Origin: UBA920 sp964424635
GTDB lineage: Bacteria > Patescibacteriota > Doudnabacteria > UBA920
NCBI GenBank assembly: GCA_964424635.1
Contig: CAYRJC010000014.1
Location: 1 to 19,302 of the forward strand
Length of the DNA: 19,302 nt
Direction: 5' to 3'
The position numbers and the translations under genes were made by a program. Position 1 is the first letter of the stretch. Each line of letters begins with the position of its first letter. The notes under the pieces were generated by a model, which had not been told where the DNA came from, made no database searches, and saw only the letters and a program-made list of their open reading frames with translations. Shown here in pieces: positions 1 through 8,514 of the stretch.

Positions 1-143
1 AACCCTAAATTTTTTGCTAGAAGTAAATCCCTTAAAAACCCAGTTAATCTAGAAAGCAAAGTTAGCCCTGCGATTATTGCAGTAGCTTTGCCTAGATGAA
101 AATTTTGCTCCAACCGGTTAAATAGTCGATAGAATTTACTCAT
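1..143 (-). CDS. murJ: MurJ lipid II flippase, N-terminal fragment cut by window edge
   Basis: The reverse strand reads an ATG at 143-141 followed by 47 codons open to the window edge. The fragment contains the run SRLTGFLRDLLLAKNLG (about residues 31-47). This matches the conserved first transmembrane segment of MurJ/MviN proteins, where the pattern SRxxGxxRDxxxAxxxG is characteristic. MurJ flips lipid II across the cytoplasmic membrane for peptidoglycan synthesis. A basic, amphipathic leader of about 25 residues precedes the first helix. The gene starts 13 bp after the DUF4012 stop and is the last visible member of the minus-strand cell-wall operon, which suits its role. Only a weak AAAG-type ribosome binding site is seen. 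The rest of the protein lies outside the window, so completeness cannot be judged. The family call rests on this short motif plus context. Confidence 0.8.
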   Translation of the reverse strand, partial: MSKFYRLFNRLEQNFHLGKATAIIAGLTLLSRLTGFLRDLLLAKNLG

Positions 144-156
144 AAATTATTTTTCT

Positions 157-2330
157 TTACTTTCCAGAATTTAATACTAATCCAATGAATTGATCTTGAG
201 TTAGATTGGTTAATTTCCAAGCTGATTTTCCAGTTTCAGGTTTTATTACTTCCTTGCTTTGATTGCCGAGGTTGTCCCACACTATGTTCCTGTCTTGGTA
301 TATAATTTCCTGGTTTGCTTCAAATGGAAGCATTCCTGGCTGTTTTTGCCACATAAGACTATAGTTATCTAGCTTCTTTAACGAAAACGGCAGCTGGTAT
401 GTAACAGTTACAGTTTTTGTTTCCCCACCATTAACTTCTATCCAATTTGCAAAAAAAGTTTTATCTGATTCGAGTCCAATATAAACTTTTTTATTATCGT
501 CAAATTGTAAGTTATTATTCCACTCCTCTACTTCTGTATACCGATAATATTTTTGCCTTTCAGGGAGCTTCTCTNNNNNNNNNNAGTTAAATCTGTAAAT
601 CCGTCTGCTGCCAAAACTTTGCTACCTTGAGGTACAAAAAATCTAGTAAAGCTTAGATTTTTTAAACCAGGACTTTGAGGTAATGGATTGGTAATGGTGT
701 ATTCAATTTGATTAATAATTGAACCATTAGATTGAATTGTTGTTTGAAGTTTGACACTTCTCTTTACTGATCTATCTGTTTTGGTCCCGCCTAAGTTAGA
801 ACTATTGATTTGTAAGTAATCTTTATCAGTTTTTATTATCTCTCCAGTCCAATGAAAATCTGATAATGACTTTTGAAGTACAGGGTCTTTTGAATAAATT
901 AATATATTTTTTGTTGTTAAGTTTTTTTGCATCAGTTCTAATAATCCTAAAATTCCATCACTATCATTACTGATTTTTTGAAGCAAAATTGGATATAGGT
1001 CTGCTAATAATTGTTTTGGTTGGTTTAGGTTTTTATCGTATGCGATAGATGTAGTAGTTTGAATTTGTTCAATAAAATTACTACTAGAAACTGTAACATC
1101 ATACGTTGGTAAAGTAATAGGCCCTGTTTTGTTTAACAAGTCTATAAATAGATCAGGGGTTATTGCCAAAACTAAATCCGGGGTTTCTCCACCCTCCTGC
1201 TCATACATAACTGACAGTCTTTCACTTGATTTAGGAAAACTTGCAAACCAGTTACTATCTCTCAGATACAAACGATTGTTAACTGCACGTAAAGGATTAG
1301 GAGGGGTAATCCAATTAAGAAGTTGACCATCAAGGTCATATACACTTCTGATATCTAAATGTTCTATTGAGCCATCGTATAAATTACCTTGAGCTATTGT
1401 ACCGATAAACCCCCCTGTAGCCCTTAATTCATTATTATTTTGAAGCAATACCAAAAACTTTTTATTACCTAATAATAAATCTGTAAATAGACCAGAGGCA
1501 GCTTGCAAGGAATGCATTTTGTTGCTTAAGTCATTAATTAGGTCTTGGCTATCTTTAAGTGGTCCTTGATATTTTGCTGGCAATGAGCCGCTATCTAGCG
1601 GAGCAATTAACTCATTGGCTCTAGCTAATTTTTGGTCAATATCCTTTATACTAGTTTTAATATCCAAAAGTGATTGTTTGACATCACCATTTTCAGTGAT
1701 TGTCAGGCCTTGAGGAGAAAATTTAAATCTATTTACTTGTTCTAGTAACTCACTTCCAGTTTTTGCCACTTCAGTTAAGATTTCTGCAGCTTCTAATGCG
1801 TTAGAGGTGTTGTAACTATCAGGGGCAAATTTAACAATAGACTTAAGAATAACACTAGATTGATCTAGTTCTGATTGAGCTTGATTAAGTCCTTTTAGGG
1901 CCCCTGCAAAGTTATTTTGAGCTAAGCTGTAATCTTGTTGCTCAAGTGCGCTTTTTGCAGAACTGACGTCATTTAACACACCTGTACTTATTCCCAGTAT
2001 TTTTCCACCGATTTTTTGACCTTCCGAAGCAACTTGCAATAAGAATATTGGAGTAACAGCTATAATAATCATTATTATAAAACCAATCGCTTTGTAGACG
2101 GGTGGTTTTGTAAATTTTATTTTATTAATATGAGAAAATCCTTGAAGTATTAATTTAGGAATTTTTGGAATTGAAATTAATACTACCCCAATTGTATAGG
2201 CTATAGTAAATGTAAAATTTAGAAAACCAGTCCAAAAATTTTTAAAAACTTCCATCAATAAAAAACGTCTTTCAGTTTCGACGTTTTGGTCGACTTTATG
2301 ATGTAAAATAATTTTTACTTTCCGAGGCAT
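157..2330 (-). CDS. DUF4012 membrane protein, reading frame interrupted by an assembly gap
   Basis: One gene split by the N gap at 575-584. Before the gap, 582 residues read from ATG 2330. After it, 138 residues continue in another phase (573 down to the TAA at 157-159). The junction is ...GFTDLT-gap-EKLPERQKYY..., so the true gap length must be 2 modulo 3 and the frame change is artificial. Two N-terminal hydrophobic segments (about 32-55 and 81-101) anchor a large, probably extracellular region. This has a helical stretch (about 110-280), then the DUF4012 core with the NNNELRATGGFIG motif, a WFASFP segment, and near the C-terminus a LMWQKQPG motif usual for the family. Total length is about 721-725 residues. 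DUF4012 has no established biochemical role. Its place between ftsW and murJ, 8 and 13 bp from its neighbours, suggests a role in envelope assembly or in handling wall-linked polymers; this is inference. Confidence 0.85.
575..584. other. Assembly gap (10 N)
   Basis: Ten N bases mark a scaffold join inside the DUF4012 gene. The codon phases on the two sides fit only if the real gap is 2, 5, 8, 11... bases, so the value 10 is a placeholder. Confidence 0.98.
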
Positions 2331-2338
2331 TTAAAATA

Positions 2339-3448
2339 TTAAACTGTTTTATTTTGTTTAGAAATATTAAGCAGGATTCCAATAGCAGATAGATTCAAAA
2401 TCATAGCTGTGCTACCGTAACTAAAAAATGGCAATGGGATTCCTGTCAACGGGACCAACCCGATGATGGCTCCAATATTAATAATAACACTAATACCGAT
2501 CATGGCGGTTAATCCAAATGCTAACATTCTTCCAAAGTTATCCGAACACGCTAAGGCTACTTTAGCGCATTGATACAGTAGTCCTACAAATACTAATAAT
2601 ATCAAAACTACTCTTATAAATCCTAATTCTTCTGCAATAATAGCAAAAATTGAATCATTAATAGTTTCTGGTAAATAAAAGCGTTTTTGTCTAGATAGTC
2701 CATACCCATAACCAAATAGCCCCCCGCTACCTACGGCGATTAGTGCTTGGTTAATTTGATATCCAATCCCTAATGGATCTCCCGAAGGGTTTAGGAACGC
2801 AGTTATTCTTTGTAATCGATATGGTTCTAGCCAAGCTAATCCTAAAATTGCAACTATTCCAGAAAACGCTAGCCATGCCAGGTATTTAATTTTTGCTCCT
2901 CCTGCAAAAAACATCACCATTGCAATTGTAACTAAAGAGATTGTAGAACCTAAATCTGGCTGCCAAATTATTAAAAAAGCCATAGTCACTATTAACACCA
3001 ATGGAGGGAATATTGACTCCCAAAAACTGTGACTAGCGGATCGATGTGGTTTAGATGTCCAGGCTGCCAGATAAATAATCAAAGCTAATTTTGCAACCTC
3101 TGCTGGTTGGAAAAAAATTGGCCCCATGCTAATCCAACGAGTTGCACCGTTAGCCGTAACTCCTAGCCCCGGAACCTTCACTAATACTAATAATAAAAGA
3201 GCGGCTGCAACGAAAATACCTGCCGGCTTTTTTAGCTTTTGATAATCAAATTTACTAAAAATATATAACGAGATTAATCCAAATAAAACTCCTCGGGTTA
3301 GCTGATGAATTAAATAATAATTAGTGTTCCCGAAGTTTTGTTGTGATTCTGCTGTTGAGGCAGACCAAAGCATGCTTAATCCAATCAAAAGTAAAGCACC
3401 AGTAAAAGCAATTATTCGGTAGTTTATTTTGTTGTTTGTTTTAGCCAT
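2339..3448 (-). CDS. ftsW: FtsW/RodA-type SEDS peptidoglycan glycosyltransferase
   Basis: A 369-residue multi-pass membrane protein of normal SEDS length. These proteins polymerise glycan strands from lipid II. Visible signatures are GATRWISMGPIFFQPAEVAK (101-120), WQPDLGST (162-169), the GYGYGLSRQKRFYLPE loop (246-261), DSIFAIIAEELG (265-276), and the C-terminal signature PLTGIPLPFFSYGST (333-347). The usual LPEAHTDFIFA motif reads LPETINDSIFA, so the His is replaced but the Asp (D265), generally taken as catalytic in SEDS proteins, is kept. FtsW is preferred over RodA because the gene sits between murD and murJ in a division/cell-wall operon, 10 bp after murD; sequence alone does not separate the two with certainty. 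No Shine-Dalgarno site is visible before ATG 3448, so expression probably relies on operon transcription. Confidence 0.92.
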   Translation of the reverse strand: MAKTNNKINYRIIAFTGALLLIGLSMLWSASTAESQQNFGNTNYYLIHQLTRGVLFGLISLYIFSKFDYQKLKKPAGIFVAAALLLLVLVKVPGLGVTANGATRWISMGPIFFQPAEVAKLALIIYLAAWTSKPHRSASHSFWESIFPPLVLIVTMAFLIIWQPDLGSTISLVTIAMVMFFAGGAKIKYLAWLAFSGIVAILGLAWLEPYRLQRITAFLNPSGDPLGIGYQINQALIAVGSGGLFGYGYGLSRQKRFYLPETINDSIFAIIAEELGFIRVVLILLVFVGLLYQCAKVALACSDNFGRMLAFGLTAMIGISVIINIGAIIGLVPLTGIPLPFFSYGSTAMILNLSAIGILLNISKQNKTV

Positions 3449-3458
3449 ACTTTACCAA

Positions 3459-4856
3459 TTATCTATTTACTAATTTAACAAATTCATTACCTCGTTCTTC
3501 ATAATTACTGAACATATCAAAAGAAGACGCACCCGGACTCATCAGTACCACATCACCATCAACTGCCAAACTTTTTGCGCTATTAACAACAATATCAAAA
3601 TTATCAAAGCTCCCCGATATTTTGTTTTCTGGATAATTCGACTCAGTTAACAGATCTTTAATTTTTTTACCTACTGGCCCCATACATATAATATGTTTGA
3701 TATTGTTTGTGGTAGTAATTTGATTAACTAATTCTTGGTAATCTAAGTTTTTTTCTGCTCCGCCTATAATTAACACAATTGGATTAATGGGGAAAGATTT
3801 TATAGCAGCAATGGTTGTGCCGGGAATGGTGGAAATTGAATCGTTGTAATACTTTACTCCATTTTTTTCTGATACAAATTGCAGTCTATGTTGTAGACCT
3901 GTAAATGAATCAACTTCTTTCTGAATATCTTCTATTGATACATTTAAAATTTTGGCTACCAATGATGCAGCAGCAATATTTTCTAGATTATGTTTGCCTC
4001 GCAGTAAGCTATCTTTTGTAGAAATGGTCTCAGTGCTTTTTTTTGAAAAAATAATTATTTGCTCTTCGTCTTCAATTATTTGGGCACCTTGAGATGGTAT
4101 AGTTTTTTTAGATATAAACCATTTTTGTCCATCTCCTTGCTCGCCAATTGCCTTTGAAGCCGGATAGTCGATATTAGATATTATGTAATCAGATTGATTT
4201 TGAAATTTAGCAATTGATGATTTTGCTTGATGGTATTCGATTAAATCTTGATGGTAGTCTAAATGATCAGAGGTTACCATCAAACAAACTCCAATATTAG
4301 GGCTTTTGTTTAAATCTTGAAGCTGGAAGCTAGATAACTCATATACTACTAAATCATTTGCTTCTAAATCATCTAAAAATTCAAGAGGTTGAATTTTACC
4401 GATGTTTCCGGTAAGAAATACTGCTCCATTAAAAATTTTTGCATTTTTTAGAATTTGATAAATTAAACTCGAAGTTGTCCCTTTACCCTTTGTTCCGGTC
4501 ACTCCAATTATTTTTGCACCGCAATGTTCAAAAAACCATTGAGCCTGACTCGTAATTAAGATATTTTTTTTGTCAGAAATTTGATGATGTTCATCAGATA
4601 GTTTTATACCAGGACTTCTAAATAAAACGAACGCTTCATCTAAAGCTTTTTCTATAAAATCAAAGCCGCTATAAACACTTAATTTTAAATGTTCTAGCTT
4701 GGCCAGATTTTGAGTTTTCCATTTATTTAACTCTCGTCCATCATAAATCTTAACTTTTATTCCGTAACCAGTTAAATAATCTGCTATTGCTTGACCTTCT
4801 TGTCCAAATCCTAAAATTCCAACAAGTTTAGTTTTTTTTAAATCTTCAATATTCAT
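3459..4856 (-). CDS. murD: UDP-N-acetylmuramoylalanine--D-glutamate ligase
   Basis: MurD adds D-glutamate to UDP-MurNAc-L-Ala using ATP in the cytoplasm. The 465 residues show the expected three-part plan. A Rossmann-like N-domain has GILGFGQEGQAIADYL (13-28). The ATP-binding domain has GVTGTKGKGTTSS (118-130), followed by NIG and the ELSSFQL motif. The C-terminal ligase domain has NDSISTIPGTTIAAI, GG(A)EKNLDYQEL, and MSPGASSFDMFSNYEERG near the end; this last motif is typical of MurD. The P-loop is GTKGKGTT rather than the common Mur GTNGKTT, so it carries an extra Gly after the Lys, like the folylpolyglutamate synthase form. The start ATG 4856 lies 3 bp after the stop of the deacylase-like gene, implying translational coupling. 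The length is normal and no catalytic region is missing. Confidence 0.94.
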   Translation of the reverse strand: MNIEDLKKTKLVGILGFGQEGQAIADYLTGYGIKVKIYDGRELNKWKTQNLAKLEHLKLSVYSGFDFIEKALDEAFVLFRSPGIKLSDEHHQISDKKNILITSQAQWFFEHCGAKIIGVTGTKGKGTTSSLIYQILKNAKIFNGAVFLTGNIGKIQPLEFLDDLEANDLVVYELSSFQLQDLNKSPNIGVCLMVTSDHLDYHQDLIEYHQAKSSIAKFQNQSDYIISNIDYPASKAIGEQGDGQKWFISKKTIPSQGAQIIEDEEQIIIFSKKSTETISTKDSLLRGKHNLENIAAASLVAKILNVSIEDIQKEVDSFTGLQHRLQFVSEKNGVKYYNDSISTIPGTTIAAIKSFPINPIVLIIGGAEKNLDYQELVNQITTTNNIKHIICMGPVGKKIKDLLTESNYPENKISGSFDNFDIVVNSAKSLAVDGDVVLMSPGASSFDMFSNYEERGNEFVKLVNR

Positions 4857-4859
4857 AGA

Positions 4860-6419
4860 TTAGCTTAAAAATTGTCCAGATAAATTTTTAAGTGGTGTAT
4901 TATTTCTAACCACTAGCTGACCATTAAGCCATACTGCCTTTATTCCTGTTGAATATTGGTAAGGGTTATTGATAGTTGCTGGAGAATCGATTTCTTTCGG
5001 ATCAAATAATACTAAATCTGCATAATTACCGGTTTGAATTTTTCCTCTATTATTTAAACCTATTAGTTCTGCAGGGCGGCCACTTAGTTTTGCTATAGCT
5101 TCTTCAATAGAGATTTCTTTATTTTTCAAAACATTGTTAAGAAATTTTGTACTTGATCCAAAGCTTCGTGGGTGTATCAAATTAGAACCATGGTCAAGAT
5201 TGAAACCCCCACCATTGGTTCCAATTAGTCCTAAAGCATGGTTATTTATAGTAGAAACAATTTTTGGATCTAAGCAGTGATCAAAAACCAAAGTACCACT
5301 TCCACCGACCTTAATCAAATTAATAAGAGCTTCTTCGCTGGTCATACCCATATCCTTAGCAATACTAGAAATGGTTTTTCCATTTACTTTTAGATTTTGA
5401 CCTGTTGAAGCAATTATCAATTCGGACACTCTAGTTGAGTGATTGCGTAAATAGCTAAGAATTTTTTCTAGCTTTTCTGGGTTCTGTAACCGTTCAATCA
5501 ACTGCGATCTCCCTCCTTCTATACTCCATTTAGGTAGATAAGTATATAAAGGTTGCCAAGTAAAATCATAAGGGTAAGAATCAAAAAGTATATTATTACC
5601 TCTATGCCAACTGGACTCCAGCGTATCTAAAAGCTCATTTATTATTTGGGCGTTTTCTTTATATCTAATTTTTAGATGAGAAATTTTTAATTTAACTTTA
5701 GTTTGCTCTACAATTGCTACTAACTCTCTTATACTACTAATAATTTCTTCGGCTTCATCTCTAAGACTAACACTAAGAATTTTATTATATTTTGAGCAAA
5801 GTTTGGCTAAACTAAAAATTTCCGCTTCGGAAACATTTAGTTCGTGAGAATATTGAAGGCCTACAGAAATACCACTTGCCCCATCTATTAAGCATTCCTC
5901 TAATAAAACCAAAAGAGAGTCTAATTCGCTTTTGGTTGGAGGTTTGCTTGAATCTCCTAGTAGGCCTCTTCTTACGGTAGAATAACCAATTAATGTCGTA
6001 ATATTAGTCCCGTATTTTTGGCTTAGTAACTGAGTTTTATATTCCTTGTATGTTCTCCAATTTACATTCATTCCAGAAGTAGACTTCCATTTTTGAACTG
6101 ATAATAAGCTATTTTCTGACAATAAGGGCGCTAAGCTAGATCCAGAGTTACCAACTAAAATGGTAGTATAGCCCTGAGTGATCAGACTTTCTAAAGAAGG
6201 ATTATCAAATAGTTGCCAGTAGCTATCGCTGTGGTTTTGAACATCAATGAATCCAGGTGTTAATATCAATCCACTAGCATTAAAATTTTCTTTTGCTCCA
6301 GTAGTTATGTTAGGCGCAACAGCAACAATTTTCTCACTTTCCACTGCTACGTCAGCTGTAATCGATTTCTCACCAGAACCATCAATTACAGTTGCATTTT
6401 TTATTATTAAAGAATACAT
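4860..6419 (-). CDS. Amidohydrolase-3 / N-acyl-D-amino-acid deacylase-like protein with altered metal site
   Basis: A 519-residue protein of the D-aminoacylase (amidohydrolase_3) group. Visible are the N-terminal beta-sandwich start (LIIKNATVIDGSG, 4-16), TPGFIDV (54-60), the ISHLK motif (246-250), DSYPYDFTWQPL (280-291), HPRSFGSS (416-423), and the C-terminal AIAKLSGRPAELIGL...RGKIQTGNYADLVLFDP...GIKAVWLNG block. Metal-binding positions are unusual. The HxH motif is Q61-N-H63, the NCG cysteine is S92, the THxR histidine is S218 (VSLR), and the SDG aspartate is N402 (TNGG). Only H63 and H248 remain of the six positions expected from Alcaligenes D-aminoacylase. The fold is intact and the gene is embedded between mraY and murD, so it is probably functional but perhaps not a classical zinc deacylase. 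No signal peptide is seen. The substrate is unknown; a D-amino-acid or muropeptide ligand is inference. Confidence 0.82.
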   Translation of the reverse strand: MYSLIIKNATVIDGSGEKSITADVAVESEKIVAVAPNITTGAKENFNASGLILTPGFIDVQNHSDSYWQLFDNPSLESLITQGYTTILVGNSGSSLAPLLSENSLLSVQKWKSTSGMNVNWRTYKEYKTQLLSQKYGTNITTLIGYSTVRRGLLGDSSKPPTKSELDSLLVLLEECLIDGASGISVGLQYSHELNVSEAEIFSLAKLCSKYNKILSVSLRDEAEEIISSIRELVAIVEQTKVKLKISHLKIRYKENAQIINELLDTLESSWHRGNNILFDSYPYDFTWQPLYTYLPKWSIEGGRSQLIERLQNPEKLEKILSYLRNHSTRVSELIIASTGQNLKVNGKTISSIAKDMGMTSEEALINLIKVGGSGTLVFDHCLDPKIVSTINNHALGLIGTNGGGFNLDHGSNLIHPRSFGSSTKFLNNVLKNKEISIEEAIAKLSGRPAELIGLNNRGKIQTGNYADLVLFDPKEIDSPATINNPYQYSTGIKAVWLNGQLVVRNNTPLKNLSGQFLS

Positions 6420-6435
6420 AGTTTGAAATTAACAA

Positions 6436-7476
6436 TTATCTGTCTAAGAAAAAAATAATTATAGCCATTATTCCTGCAATGCTGGAGAGGATCCAAAATC
6501 TCATTGTAATCTTGGCTTCTGGCCAACCCAAAGCTTCTAGATGATGATGAATCGGTGCAGATAAAAAGAATTTTTTCTTAAATAGTATTCTCCAGAATAT
6601 TTGAATAAAATAACTCAATGCCTCAATAACAAATACAAATCCAATTAATGGTAAAAGTAAAACACTGTTTGTTAAAAAAGCAACTATAGATAGTAATACT
6701 CCCAAACCCATTGATCCCGTATCACCCATAAAAAATCTTGCAGGGTGAACGTTGAACCATAAAAATGCTAGTAATGCACCAGAGACAACTCCAAGTAATG
6801 AAGCAAGGTTGTCTCGACCTAAAATAAAAGAGATTACCGCAAATCCTATAAAGGAAACTAATAATACCCCACCAGCCAGTCCATCTAATCCGTCAGTTTG
6901 ATTAACGGCAAAGCTTGTTCCAATGGTAACAATTAAAAAAAATGGAATAAATAACCAGCCTAACGTTATATCTCCATAAAAAGGGATATGCAAAAAATCA
7001 AAACCAAGTTTGAAGTAAAACCACCACGCCCCAATCAAAGCTACTGCAGTATATAAAATTAATTTGAATCTAAATCGGAAGCCTCGCCCCATGTGACCCA
7101 ATCTTCTAATGTCTAAATAGTCATCCATCAGTCCCACAATCGCAGCACCTAATAACGCACCAACTGGGAGTAAAGTTTCTTTTCGAGTTAAAAAATTAAG
7201 GATATGAAAATTCTCTATTCCAACAATTCTATCAAAAAACCAAAAAATCACAGCTAATATTATGGTTGTTCCCCAAATAATAACCCCACCCATAGTTGGT
7301 GTTCCTTCTTTGTTGGCATGCATTCTAGAAAACAACGGTGTGCTACCATCGCTTCGAATTTGTTTACCTAAATTAAATCGGTATAGTATGTTGGTTACTA
7401 AGGGTGTTATTGCTATTGCAAATAAGAAAGCAATAGTAGTCAGAGAAAAAATTTTGATTAATAAGTCCGTAATCAT
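6436..7476 (-). CDS. mraY: Phospho-N-acetylmuramoyl-pentapeptide transferase (MraY)
   Basis: MraY transfers phospho-MurNAc-pentapeptide to undecaprenyl phosphate, giving lipid I at the inner face of the membrane. The 346-residue polytopic protein carries the full family signature: GTPTMGGVII (58-67), the catalytic MDDY Asp pair (117-120), NQTDGLDGLAGG (192-203), FFMGDTGSMGLG (248-259) and APIHHHLEALGW (307-318). Length and motif order are normal for bacterial MraY. It lies 26 bp after dacA and 16 bp before the deacylase-like gene, so it is co-transcribed in the wall operon. It may also have its own start of transcription: an extended -10 sequence (TGGTATAAT) ends 7 bases before the ATG, and no Shine-Dalgarno site is present. 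This would give a leaderless or nearly leaderless mRNA. Confidence 0.97.
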   Translation of the reverse strand: MITDLLIKIFSLTTIAFLFAIAITPLVTNILYRFNLGKQIRSDGSTPLFSRMHANKEGTPTMGGVIIWGTTIILAVIFWFFDRIVGIENFHILNFLTRKETLLPVGALLGAAIVGLMDDYLDIRRLGHMGRGFRFRFKLILYTAVALIGAWWFYFKLGFDFLHIPFYGDITLGWLFIPFFLIVTIGTSFAVNQTDGLDGLAGGVLLVSFIGFAVISFILGRDNLASLLGVVSGALLAFLWFNVHPARFFMGDTGSMGLGVLLSIVAFLTNSVLLLPLIGFVFVIEALSYFIQIFWRILFKKKFFLSAPIHHHLEALGWPEAKITMRFWILSSIAGIMAIIIFFLDR

Positions 7477-7478
7477 TG

Positions 7479-7500
7479 GATTTATTATACCATATTTAAA
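7479..7500 (-). repeat. Copy 1 of a 22-bp near-identical upstream element (before mraY)
   Basis: This 22-base stretch matches 13286-13307 at 21 of 22 positions, in the same orientation relative to the following minus-strand gene. It contains the extended -10 sequence TGGTATAAT. The single difference is at 7494 (a) against 13301 (t). Confidence 0.7.
7484..7492 (-). promoter_or_regulatory. Extended -10 promoter element before mraY
   Basis: The minus strand reads TGGTATAAT, that is, a TGn extension and a perfect TATAAT, 7 bases before the mraY ATG. No good -35 hexamer lies 17 bases upstream; the TG extension may compensate. The expected start point falls at or next to the ATG, so a leaderless transcript is predicted. 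Confidence 0.45.
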
Positions 7501-7502
7501 GG

Positions 7503-8420
7503 CTAATTATCGAATTTTGATTCTATAATTTTTTTCCTTAATTGCAAGGTATCCTCTTCTCTATTGGGGCTACCTAATACAATAATTAAATAATCGCGAT
7601 TATTATATTTTAGAATGTTAACCATGCTTCCTTGCGCGGCATCTGTATATCCTGTTTTTATTGCATACAAATCAGAGTATTTTTGAATTAAATTATTAGT
7701 GGCTGTTATGAAGTATCTTTGACCTAGTTTTCCAGAAAACGAATAACTATAAGCTTTAGAGGTGTTATCAAATACATTTTTTGATATAAGGACTTTAGAT
7801 ATTTTTTTAACATCGTTACTTGAAGAATAATTAGTTTCACTGTCAAAACCATTAGGGTTACTGAATCTGGTATCTGTTAGGTTCAAGTTTTTAACTTCTT
7901 TATTCATTAACTCAGTGAATGATTTTTGCTGCTTCTTTTCAATATAATGAGAAAGGCTTAATGCAGCATCATTAGCGGAGCCGATTAACATTGAATTTAG
8001 TAAGTCACTTATCACAACTTTGTCCCCTACCGCTAAATTTAATGATGGATTGAAAGATTTAATATCTGAATTTGTAATTTCGTATTCATCTGTTGGGTTG
8101 CCATAATTTAATACTATCCATGTAGTCATTAGTTTTGTTAAACTGGCTACCAGCAAGGCACTATCTGGGCGCTTAGAAAATATAATTTGATCATTACTAA
8201 GATCAATGACTTCGTAACTAGCAGCTTTTACTTCCGAAATTTCCTGTTCGTTAATATCATAACTCTTTTCGCCATTTATTCTTTGCGATTTTTCTTGCTC
8301 TGTTTGGTTCTTTGACTGATTGCTTGGCCCAAGTCCAGTATTAGAAAATAAAAACGATATACCATAAATTAGCAAAAAGCTAATTATTATATATCCTACT
8401 AATTTAATAATTTTTAACAT
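7503..8420 (-). CDS. dacA: D-alanyl-D-alanine carboxypeptidase, DacA/PBP5-like (S11 family)
   Basis: A 305-residue serine-type penicillin-binding protein that trims the terminal D-Ala from peptidoglycan stem peptides outside the membrane. An uncleaved-looking N-terminal membrane anchor (about 5-26) is followed by a polar linker rich in Q, K, S and N (30-60) and the S11 catalytic domain. All three active-site motifs are present: S93-L-T-K96 (within VASLTKLMTTW), S148-A-N150 and K255-T-G257. The protein ends about 50 residues after KTG, so it lacks the C-terminal beta domain and amphipathic helix of E. coli PBP5; anchoring is therefore N-terminal. It ends in TAG and is the first gene of the minus-strand wall operon. 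A TATTAT -10 with TTGCTT 17 bases upstream lies only 6 bases before the ATG. The exact S11 subtype is uncertain; the catalytic class is firm. Confidence 0.92.
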   Translation of the reverse strand: MLKIIKLVGYIIISFLLIYGISFLFSNTGLGPSNQSKNQTEQEKSQRINGEKSYDINEQEISEVKAASYEVIDLSNDQIIFSKRPDSALLVASLTKLMTTWIVLNYGNPTDEYEITNSDIKSFNPSLNLAVGDKVVISDLLNSMLIGSANDAALSLSHYIEKKQQKSFTELMNKEVKNLNLTDTRFSNPNGFDSETNYSSSNDVKKISKVLISKNVFDNTSKAYSYSFSGKLGQRYFITATNNLIQKYSDLYAIKTGYTDAAQGSMVNILKYNNRDYLIIVLGSPNREEDTLQLRKKIIESKFDN

Positions 8421-8426
8421 ACTAAT

Positions 8427-8455
8427 ATAATAAAGTTCCTAAACTCATAAAGCAA
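8427..8455 (-). promoter_or_regulatory. Putative dacA operon promoter
   Basis: On the minus strand TTGCTT (8455-8450), a 17-base spacer and TATTAT (8432-8427) are seen, 6 bases before the dacA ATG. The -35 is poor (3 of 6) and the -10 good (5 of 6). If used, the mRNA would be leaderless. Confidence 0.35.
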
Positions 8456-8459
8456 ATTG

Positions 8460-8488
8460 TTGACAGTAGATATATTTTTTTATAAACT
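8460..8488 (+). promoter_or_regulatory. Putative trxA promoter
   Basis: A perfect -35 TTGACA (8460-8465), 17-base spacer and TAAACT (8483-8488, 4 of 6). TATAAA two bases earlier is an alternative -10 with a 15-base spacer. A start near 8495 would leave a leader of about 20 bases. It lies back to back with the dacA promoter in the 94-bp divergent spacer. Confidence 0.5.
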
Positions 8489-8514
8489 GAAGGATAGCTA
8501 ATTAATTATATAAT

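Noticed and set aside
7262..7528. 88-codon plus-strand frame across the mraY start and dacA end
   Set aside because: Antisense to the conserved MraY N-terminus, with no start signals or recognisable protein features.
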